From the NCBI GenBank assembly GCA_949742895.1, contig CATJRT010000280.1, forward strand, positions 1-5,618: a stretch of 5,618 nt of DNA, in the 5' to 3' direction. This stretch comes from an uncultured Eubacteriales bacterium (lineage in GTDB: Bacteria > Bacillota_A > Clostridia > Oscillospirales > Oscillospiraceae). The notes beneath the pieces are model-generated. The model was not told the origin of the DNA and did not search any database. It was given only the letters and a program-made list of their open reading frames with translations. The translations under genes and the position numbers were made by a program. This document shows, one piece after another, positions 1 through 4,883 of the stretch (position 1 is its first letter; each line of letters opens with the position of its first letter).

Positions 1-8
1 AGCGTCAT
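1..8 (-). CDS. Possible start of a gene running off the left edge (downstream of the regulator)
   Basis: On the minus strand an ATG lies at 8-6, preceded by GGAG (complement of 15-18) with a 6-nt gap, about 38 nt after the regulator's stop codon. This would be a co-directional gene following the regulator, but only two full codons (Met-Thr) are in the window. No product can be named. The ribosome binding site and short spacing are the only support, and a chance ATG is quite possible. Confidence 0.25.
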
Positions 9-46
9 GATTCGCTCCGGCCCGCTGGTGATTACTGTCAAAAATA

Positions 47-901
47 CTACAGCTCAAAGAAATAGTTGTCCATCCGATGCTGGCTGCTCAGGATGGAGTC
101 GCTGTTCAGCCGCCGCTGCTTCAGCTCCTTATCCCGCTCCAGCAGGGCGCAATAAAGCAGGTCGGCCACATAGAGAAACATCAGATTGTTGGAAATAGAC
201 ACTGAATTTTTTGTAGTAATCTTATCGCTGATGATAAACTTGTAGTCGATCAGGCTACTCAGCTTCGGTGAATCATAGCTGGTCAGGGAAATAATAGAGC
301 AGCCCTTTTCCCGGCAGTCGCTGATGGCCCGGTAAAGCTCCCGCACCAGCAATGTGGGCGCAATGACCAAAACCACATCGCCTCTGCTCACATAGCTGGT
401 GAAAATACGGGCGTCGCCCAGGTCAGGGACCGCCTTGGCGTAAAGTCCCACCGTGCACAGCTTGTATTCCAGCTCCTGCGCGATGTATCTGGTGTGTACC
501 GTGGAAAGCAAGTAAATGTGATTTGCGTGCTGGATCGCCTCAGCGGCCTGGAGCACCTGGCGCTCATCCAGCATGGCAGTAGTACTGATGAGCATATTGC
601 GGTAGTCCTGACTGACCGCCGCCACAAAACTGTCCTGGCCTACAGCCTCGTTCTCCCGCATGGAATTATAAAAATTCTCCTGAGCCAGCGCTACCTTGAA
701 GCTGTTAAACCCTTTGAATCCGATTTTTTTGCAGAAGCGGTTGATACTGGCCTCCGATGTATTGGTAAGGCGCGCAATGGAGGTAATGGTGCTGGCAACC
801 ACTGTATCGGCATTATTGATAACATATTGAGCAATTTCATTTTCACTGACAGTCAGGCTTTGCTGCATGGAAATGATCTTTGCAATGACGGCAGAAACCA
901 T
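47..901 (-). CDS. RpiR/MurR-family transcriptional regulator (HTH + SIS domains), 284 aa
   Basis: DNA-binding regulator, probably controlling the divergent transporter/HyuA-like operon. The N-terminal HTH_6 domain covers about residues 1-77. Its helix-turn-helix (about 38-70) contains the family signature ASINRFCKKIGFKGFNSFK, close to the usual 'S-x-xx-RFCKKLGFKGF-x-x-FK'. A linker is followed by an SIS-like domain at about 115-245. The length fits the family (about 280 aa). The start at 901 is fixed by AGGAGG (complement of 908-913), 6 nt upstream. Oddity: SIS domains that bind phosphosugars normally carry a glycine/serine-rich G-x-G-x-S loop and an S-x-SG-x-T-x-E loop. Here those positions read LLSTVHTRYIAQ (about 131-142) and VIAPTLLVREL (about 179-189), so the phosphosugar-binding residues are largely lost. 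The effector is therefore probably not an ordinary sugar phosphate (inference). Family assignment is secure; target and ligand are unknown. Confidence 0.95.
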   Translation of the reverse strand: MVSAVIAKIISMQQSLTVSENEIAQYVINNADTVVASTITSIARLTNTSEASINRFCKKIGFKGFNSFKVALAQENFYNSMRENEAVGQDSFVAAVSQDYRNMLISTTAMLDERQVLQAAEAIQHANHIYLLSTVHTRYIAQELEYKLCTVGLYAKAVPDLGDARIFTSYVSRGDVVLVIAPTLLVRELYRAISDCREKGCSIISLTSYDSPKLSSLIDYKFIISDKITTKNSVSISNNLMFLYVADLLYCALLERDKELKQRRLNSDSILSSQHRMDNYFFEL

Positions 902-907
902 AATTTT

Positions 908-913
908 CCTCCT
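908..913 (-). promoter_or_regulatory. Ribosome binding site of the RpiR-family regulator
   Basis: CCTCCT on the plus strand reads AGGAGG on the minus strand, 6 nt before the ATG at 901-899. It fixes the regulator's start. Confidence 0.85.
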
Positions 914-924
914 CTTCCAGGGGT

Positions 925-941
925 TATGGAATTATACCATA
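925..941. promoter_or_regulatory. Inverted repeat over the regulator's -10 box (candidate operator)
   Basis: TATGG (925-929) and CCATA (937-941) form 5-bp inverted arms around a 7-bp centre that contains most of the -10 hexamer of the minus-strand promoter. A protein bound here would block RNA polymerase, so autoregulation is possible. The arms are short and the site is not repeated elsewhere in the control region, so this is tentative. Confidence 0.3.
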
Positions 942-959
942 TTTACATATAAAAGTCAA
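931..959 (-). promoter_or_regulatory. Sigma-70/SigA promoter of the RpiR-family regulator, extended -10
   Basis: On the minus strand, TTGACT (954-959) is followed by a 17-bp spacer and a perfect TATAAT (931-936). A TGG directly before the -10 gives an extended -10 (TGnTATAAT). Transcription should start near 924, giving a leader of about 23 nt that holds the AGGAGG site. Spacing and hexamers are near ideal for a housekeeping promoter. The -10 lies inside an inverted repeat (925-941). Confidence 0.8.
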
Positions 960-1125
960 ATTCTCCTCCTTTTTAGACAGAATACTTCTACATATATTGA
1001 ATGTCGTCCAATCCGCCCCCATGTCGAAGGAGATGCCCCTGCTTTTTAATCTATACAGGCTCGGTTTTGGGCTGAAATGGCCAAATCTTGTGCAATGCCT
1101 ACAAATCAAAGGCTTTCAAATTGTG

Positions 1126-1175
1126 CAAAAAATATTTTCAAAATTCTTGACACATTCTGAAAATCATGATATTAT
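1126..1175 (+). promoter_or_regulatory. Strong SigA promoter of the transporter operon with UP element and extended -10
   Basis: TTGACA (1147-1152), a 17-bp spacer and TATTAT (1170-1175, five of six matches) form the core, with TGA before the -10 giving the extended TGn motif. Directly upstream, 1126-1146 fits the known full UP-element consensus (nnAAAWWTWTTTTnnAAAnnn) at every defined position: AAA at 1128-1130, AA-T-A at 1131-1134, TTTT at 1135-1138, AAA at 1141-1143. UP elements bind the RNA polymerase alpha C-terminal domain and raise transcription. The predicted start is near 1182. Such a strong promoter for a catabolic-type operon implies it must be held down by a repressor when not needed (inference), most simply the divergent regulator. 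Confidence 0.8.
1134..1164. promoter_or_regulatory. Inverted repeat ATTTTCA / TGAAAAT bracketing the -35 box (candidate operator)
   Basis: ATTTTCA at 1134-1140 and its exact reverse complement TGAAAAT at 1158-1164 are separated by 17 bp, with the -35 hexamer between them. Equivalent arm positions lie about 24 bp apart, a little over two helical turns. The left arm overlaps the UP element and the right arm the promoter spacer, so a dimer or tetramer bound to both would block polymerase. TTTCA/TGAAA half sites are plausible for several repressor families, but no family-specific consensus is claimed. Confidence 0.4.
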
Positions 1176-1313
1176 TTACAAAACAAAGCAAGTAAAACCC
1201 ATCACAAACTGTGCAAAGAGCCCACTCCCCCAAGCATTTGTTATCAATAAATCCGAACTTTTTGACATATCCTGACAATTATTGAAAAATCAGATCCTGT
1301 GCAACCGGATTCT

Positions 1314-1335
1314 TCAGATGTGGACGCACATCTGA
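1314..1335 (+). promoter_or_regulatory. Perfect 9-bp hairpin/palindrome just upstream of the transporter ribosome binding site
   Basis: CAGATGTG (1315-1322) and CACATCTG (1327-1334) are exact inverted repeats around GACG, extended by T1314-A1335 and a possible G-U pair (1313/1336). The element ends about 18 nt before the GGAGG of the transporter gene. As RNA it is a stable stem with a 4-nt loop in the leader. As DNA it is a palindromic protein-binding site. It has no U-run after it, so it is not an intrinsic terminator. Confidence 0.55.
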
Positions 1336-1353
1336 GAATATAAAAAGAACTGT

Positions 1354-1358
1354 GGAGG
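1354..1358 (+). promoter_or_regulatory. Ribosome binding site deciding the transporter start
   Basis: GGAGG lies 8 nt before ATG 1367. An in-frame GTG at 1352 would overlap this site and is rejected as the start. Confidence 0.8.
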
Positions 1359-1366
1359 TAAGTGTT

Positions 1367-2653
1367 ATGGCAACCCTGCAAGCAATCGGTATTTTTCTGG
1401 TATTTGCGGCCTGCGTCGCTCTAATGATGGCCCGCAAGCTCCCCACCATCCTGGCCCTTCCCATCATGGCCATCGGCATCGCGTTGGTGGCTGGCATCCC
1501 CTTCGTGTCCTCTGACGCTGATACGTTCACCATCGCAAAGGACGTGCTGGAAGGTGGCGCAATGCGTATGAGCACCGCCATTGCCGGCCTGATGTTCGGC
1601 GGCTGGTTCGGCAAGATTCTCACCAAGGTAGGCGTAACCCACACCATCATCCGCAAGGCCGCAGAGCTGGCGGGCGACAAGCCTCTGCCCATCGCCCTGG
1701 CCTTTCTGGTCGTATGCTCCCTCATTTTCGCCGCCTCCAACGGCCTGGGCATGGTCATTCTGGTGGGCACCATCATCATCCCCATCATGATTTCCGCAGG
1801 CGTAGACCCCATGACCGCCGGTGCGGTGCTCCTGTTCTCCAATGGCATTGGCGTGACCTTCAGCGTGGGCACCCTGGGCGTTTACATCGACACGCTGGGC
1901 CTTCCTCTGGAGACCGTCACCTCCTACTCCTGGCTGTGCGCCATTCCCCTGATCGTGGTCGCCGTAGCCTGGATCGTGTTTTCCATCCAGCGCGGCTCCA
2001 AAGTGCGCAAAGCGTGGGCTATGCCCGCCGCTGAGCCTGTCTCCGATAAAAACGTGCGCACCATCGCCCTGATCAGCCCCATCGTCCCTGTAATTCTGGT
2101 CTTTGCCTTCAAAATGCCCCTGGTCCCCGCTATCATGATCGGCATTATCGTCACACTCATTCTCTCCACCCCCAGGAACGCCGTCCAGGTAGTCACCGGT
2201 GCACTGGTGGAGGGCATCCAGGAAACCGCCGGCGCCACCGCGCTGATGATCGGCATCGGCATGACACTGAAAGCGGTTATGGCCCCCGAGGTTGCCACTG
2301 TGCTCCAGCCTGTCATCTCCGCCATTATCCCCAAGAACGCCATTATGTTCGTTCTGGTGTTCGGCCTGCTGAGCTTCCTGGCCATTTACCGCGGGCCGCT
2401 CAATGTCTGGGGCCTGGGCAGCGGCATCGTGGCCCTGCTGGCCGCCTCTGGCATGAACCCCATCGCCGCCATGGTCGCCCTGCGTCTTGATTCCAATGTG
2501 CAGGCCGTGTGCGACCCCACCAACTCCCACAACGTCTGGGTGTCCGACTTCACCAAGGTAGATGTGAACGAGTACCTGAAGAAGACCATCCTCTGGATCG
2601 TGGTCTCCACCCTGGTAGGGCTGGTCATCGCCAGCTTTGTGGTCACAATCTGA
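1367..2653 (+). CDS. Polytopic secondary transporter, ion transporter (GntP/CitMHS-like) superfamily, 428 aa
   Basis: Integral membrane permease, presumably importing the substrate of the downstream HyuA-like enzyme. The protein is mostly hydrophobic, with about 12-13 likely membrane segments, for example at about 4-22, 27-45, 70-86, 108-126, 128-145, 150-170, 188-207, 230-248, 251-267, 324-343 and 406-427. A polar loop at about 208-229 (QRGSKVRKAW) divides it into two halves, as in two-repeat carriers. Glycine/asparagine-rich stretches such as ASNGLGMVILVGT (about 123-135) and FSNGIGVTFSVGTLGVY (about 157-173) are the kind of re-entrant or substrate-site segments seen in this superfamily. 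A conserved-looking polar motif, RLDSNVQAVCDPTNSHNVW, lies at about 373-391. No signal peptide or ATP-binding domain is present, so an ion-coupled mechanism is likely. The family call rests on overall pattern; the substrate is unknown (carboxylates, or cyclic amides given the neighbour). It is the first gene of the operon. Confidence 0.8.
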   Translation: MATLQAIGIFLVFAACVALMMARKLPTILALPIMAIGIALVAGIPFVSSDADTFTIAKDVLEGGAMRMSTAIAGLMFGGWFGKILTKVGVTHTIIRKAAELAGDKPLPIALAFLVVCSLIFAASNGLGMVILVGTIIIPIMISAGVDPMTAGAVLLFSNGIGVTFSVGTLGVYIDTLGLPLETVTSYSWLCAIPLIVVAVAWIVFSIQRGSKVRKAWAMPAAEPVSDKNVRTIALISPIVPVILVFAFKMPLVPAIMIGIIVTLILSTPRNAVQVVTGALVEGIQETAGATALMIGIGMTLKAVMAPEVATVLQPVISAIIPKNAIMFVLVFGLLSFLAIYRGPLNVWGLGSGIVALLAASGMNPIAAMVALRLDSNVQAVCDPTNSHNVWVSDFTKVDVNEYLKKTILWIVVSTLVGLVIASFVVTI

Positions 2654-2662
2654 CGCCCCTGC

Positions 2663-2700
2663 TTCCGGCGCAGCCGTCCTGATGGGCGACTGTGCCGGAA
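2663..2700 (+). promoter_or_regulatory. Large intercistronic hairpin between the transporter and HyuA-like genes
   Basis: TTCCGGCGCAG (2663-2673) pairs with CTGTGCCGGAA (2690-2700), with one G-U pair. After a single C-A mismatch, CGTCC (2675-2679) pairs with GGGCG (2684-2688), also with one G-U, around a TGAT loop. That is 16 pairs in a 38-nt element, beginning 9 nt after the transporter stop. It is followed by AAAAGCGC rather than a T-run, so it is not a standard intrinsic terminator. It more likely acts in mRNA processing or stability, setting different levels of the membrane protein and the soluble enzyme (inference). Confidence 0.65.
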
Positions 2701-2719
2701 AAGCGCACAATCATATGCT

Positions 2720-2724
2720 GGAGG
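2720..2724 (+). promoter_or_regulatory. Ribosome binding site of the HyuA-like gene
   Basis: GGAGG lies 6 nt before ATG 2731, 20 nt downstream of the intercistronic hairpin, so it stays free when the hairpin is folded. Confidence 0.8.
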
Positions 2725-2730
2725 TAAACC

Positions 2731-4863
2731 ATGAGCAAGAAGTACAGAATCGGCATCGACGTAGGCGGTACCTTCACCGACGCGGTGGTCATCGACGCAG
2801 ACACCTACGAGGTGCTGGCAAAACGGAAAATTCCCACAACCCATAAGGAGGGCGTAGCCCAGGGCGTGGTGAACATCATCTCTACTCTGATGGAGGAAAA
2901 CCATATTGCGCCGGAGGACGTGGCCTTCATCGCCCACGGAACCACCCAGGCCACCAACGCCCTGCTGGAGGGCGACGTGGCCTCCGTCGGCATTGTGGGC
3001 ATGGCCACCGGGGTAGACGCCCGGGGTGCCCGGGGCGAGACCAACGTGGGTGACATCGAGCTGGCACCCGGAAAATTTTTGAAAAGCTACCATACCTTTA
3101 TCGACAGCAAAGCTCTCTCTGACAGTACCATCGGCCAGGCCATCGGCTCTCTCCAGTCCCAGGGCGCACAGGTCATCGTGGCCAGCGAGGCGTTCAGCGT
3201 GGACAACCCGGAAAACGAACAGCGGGTGACCGCCGCCGCCGAAGCCAAGGGCCTGTACGGCACCGGCGGCCACGAGATCAGCCAGCTCTACGGTCTGAAA
3301 ATGCGCACCCGCACTGCGGTAGTCAACGCCAGCCTTATCCCCAAAATGATGGAAACCGCCAACATGACTGAACAGGCGGTGCGGGATACCCACATCCAGT
3401 CGGACCTGATGATCATGCGCTGTGACGGCGGCGTGATGAGCATCGAGGAGGTGCGCAAGCGTCCCATCCTCACCATGCTCTCCGGTCTGGCCGCAGGCGT
3501 GGCGGGTGCGCTGATGTATGAAAAGGTGTCCGACGGCATCTTTTTCGAGGCCGGCGGCACCAGCGTAGACATCAGCGTCATCAAAAACGGCAAGGTTATG
3601 ATTAAATACGCTCAGGTGGGCGGGCACAAAACCTATCTGCAAAGCTTGGACGTGCGCACCCTGGGCGTGGCCGGCGGCAGCATGATCCGCGTCCGGGACG
3701 GCAAGGTCGTGGATGTCGGCCCCCGCAGCGCGCACATTGCCAACAAGGAATACGAGTGCTTTGCCCCCAACGGCGCGATTTCCGGCGGCGAGGTCAGGCT
3801 CATCCGTCCCCGTGAGGACGACCCCTGTGAGTACGCAATCCTCACAGCGGACGGCGGCAAGGACTACGCCTACACCCTGGCCGGCGCGGCAAACCTGTTG
3901 GGCTATGTACCCGAGGGCGACTACGCCTATGGCATACCCGCCTCCAACGCCGCAGCCTGGGATGCACTGGGACATTACTTGGGCAGCTCCGGAAAGCAGG
4001 CGGCCCAGCAGGTGGTGGATCTGGCTATGGGCAAGCTCTCCACCGTTGTAGACAGCCTGATTGCCGAATACGGCCTGGACCGCAGCTTTACCACCCTGGT
4101 GGGCGGCGGCGGCAGCGGCGCGGTCATCGTCAACGCGCTGGCGGAAAAAATGGGCGTCAAGTGCCAGATGGCGAAGAACGCCCCCTACATCTCCACCATC
4201 GGCGTGGCCCTGGCAATGGTCCGTGAGCAGATGGAGCGTACCATCGCCAATCCCACCAACGAGGACATCAAGCGCATCCGGGCTGATATCATCGAGAAAA
4301 TCGTCCGCTCCGGCGCAAAGGAAGAGACCGTTGACGTGGCTATTGAAATTGATGCACAGAAGAACATCCTCCGGGCCATCGCCACCGGCGCCACCGAGCT
4401 GCGCCAGAAAAACCTGGGCGCAGCCGACCTGAACCAGAACCAACTGGGCGAGATTGCCGCTGAGGCACTGGGCGCGGACCCCAGGCAGATCCACTACATT
4501 TGCAGCACAGGCCGGTGGAACCTCTTCGAGGGGGAGCTTCAGAAGAAGCTGCTCGGGTTCATCAAAGTGAAAAACAAGGCAGCGGCGGTGTTGGACCGGG
4601 AAGGTGTGGTCCGCCTGCGCAAGGAGAAGGCCAGCTATGTGAAGTTTACCAAGGCGCAGGGCCAGGTGTTCCACCAGTTCCTGGACGACCACACCACCTT
4701 CTCTGACGCCAACGCCACAATCCCCAAGGTGTTCCTTTTTTATAAGGAAAAGATGCTCGACCTGACCGGGATGCAGACCGCAGAGCAGCTCTACTCCATC
4801 CTGGACGTGGAAACTGAAATGCTCACCCCCGATGAGGAAATCATGGCGGTGGCATATAAGTGA
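2731..4863 (+). CDS. Hydantoinase/oxoprolinase family protein (HyuA-like ATPase), 710 aa
   Basis: Probable cytoplasmic ATP-dependent enzyme of the HyuA/5-oxoprolinase/acetone-carboxylase-beta superfamily, whose members phosphorylate or activate cyclic amides, ketones or lactams. The N-terminal domain (about 5-185) opens with the phosphate-binding motif IGIDVGGTFTDAVV (7-20) and has the family signature AHGTTQATNALLE (68-80). The central Hydantoinase_A domain (about 195-500) shows RCDGGVMS (230-237), RPILTMLSGLAAGVAGA (244-260), FFEAGGTSVDISVI (271-284), LGVAGGSM (311-318) and LVGGGGSGAVIVNALAEKMG (456-475). Some sites deviate from the usual forms: SGLAAG for SGPAGG, EAGGTS for D-x-GGTS, and the region after VGPRS (329-333) lacks the usual A-x-PGPACYG. 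The C-terminal part (about 505-710) is not assigned to a named domain here; it includes VDVAIEIDAQKN (534-545). HyuA subunits usually work with a HyuB partner, and none is in the window. Substrate unknown; hydantoins, oxoproline-like lactams or other cyclic amides are possible. A GGAGG fixes the start, and the next gene follows after 20 nt. Confidence 0.92.
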   Translation: MSKKYRIGIDVGGTFTDAVVIDADTYEVLAKRKIPTTHKEGVAQGVVNIISTLMEENHIAPEDVAFIAHGTTQATNALLEGDVASVGIVGMATGVDARGARGETNVGDIELAPGKFLKSYHTFIDSKALSDSTIGQAIGSLQSQGAQVIVASEAFSVDNPENEQRVTAAAEAKGLYGTGGHEISQLYGLKMRTRTAVVNASLIPKMMETANMTEQAVRDTHIQSDLMIMRCDGGVMSIEEVRKRPILTMLSGLAAGVAGALMYEKVSDGIFFEAGGTSVDISVIKNGKVMIKYAQVGGHKTYLQSLDVRTLGVAGGSMIRVRDGKVVDVGPRSAHIANKEYECFAPNGAISGGEVRLIRPREDDPCEYAILTADGGKDYAYTLAGAANLLGYVPEGDYAYGIPASNAAAWDALGHYLGSSGKQAAQQVVDLAMGKLSTVVDSLIAEYGLDRSFTTLVGGGGSGAVIVNALAEKMGVKCQMAKNAPYISTIGVALAMVREQMERTIANPTNEDIKRIRADIIEKIVRSGAKEETVDVAIEIDAQKNILRAIATGATELRQKNLGAADLNQNQLGEIAAEALGADPRQIHYICSTGRWNLFEGELQKKLLGFIKVKNKAAAVLDREGVVRLRKEKASYVKFTKAQGQVFHQFLDDHTTFSDANATIPKVFLFYKEKMLDLTGMQTAEQLYSILDVETEMLTPDEEIMAVAYK

Positions 4864-4869
4864 TGAAAC

Positions 4870-4875
4870 GGGAGG
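4870..4875 (+). promoter_or_regulatory. Ribosome binding site deciding the start of the HExxH-protein gene
   Basis: GGGAGG lies 8 nt before ATG 4884. The earlier in-frame GTG 4860 and ATG 4863 (the latter overlapping the preceding stop as TGATG) have no comparable site upstream, so 4884 is preferred. Confidence 0.7.
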
Positions 4876-4883
4876 CGAGACCC

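Larger units (their letters stand above)
1088..1304 (+). repeat. Four copies of a TGTGCAA box in the control region
   Basis: TGTGCAA occurs at 1089-1095, 1122-1128, 1210-1216 and 1298-1304, always in the same orientation. The first two are preceded by T, giving TTGTGCAA, whose outer bases (TTG/CAA) are palindromic; the last two have C there. The second and third sit in a longer match, CAAA-Y-TGTGCAAA-R-A. Start-to-start spacings are 33, 88 and 88 bp. Two copies lie upstream of the plus-strand core promoter and two in the predicted leader. They could be operator sites for the RpiR-family protein or another regulator. I saw no full copy inside the genes, but did not count exhaustively. Confidence 0.45.
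902..1366. other. Divergent intergenic control region (465 bp, AT-rich)
   Basis: No convincing gene lies here: open frames across it lack a well-placed ribosome binding site and recognisable protein features. The region is clearly richer in A+T than the flanking genes. It contains the two divergent promoters, four TGTGCAA boxes (1089, 1122, 1210, 1298), inverted repeats and a hairpin near the downstream ribosome binding site, listed separately. About 185 nt of it (roughly 1182-1366) would be a transcribed 5' leader of the transporter operon. I recognise no known riboswitch class in that leader. The part at about 1000-1080 shows no structure I can support. Confidence 0.8.

Noticed and set aside
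494..952. 152-aa plus-strand open frame over the regulator
   Set aside because: Antisense to a canonical RpiR-family gene, with no ribosome binding site and no recognisable domain.
924..1109. 61-aa minus-strand and 92-aa plus-strand small open frames in the control region
   Set aside because: Neither start has a properly spaced ribosome binding site. Both overlap promoter elements and the peptides have no supporting features.
1262..1290. TTGACA at 1262-1267 as a second plus-strand promoter
   Set aside because: A 17-bp spacer leads to AAAAAT, and no other acceptable -10 lies at 16-18 bp. The TTGACA at 1147 has a far better partner.
1339..1344. TATAAA as a -10 box next to the transporter start
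   Set aside because: No -35-like sequence lies at the right distance; that stretch is the hairpin at 1314-1335.
1352..1366. GTG 1352 as the transporter start
   Set aside because: It overlaps the GGAGG ribosome binding site that serves ATG 1367 and has no site of its own.
1421..2710. 429-aa minus-strand open frame opposite the transporter
   Set aside because: Its composition (Gly/Asp/His/Gln-rich, low complexity) is typical of a shadow of a GC-rich membrane-protein gene. The plus-strand frame has clear membrane segments and a good ribosome binding site.
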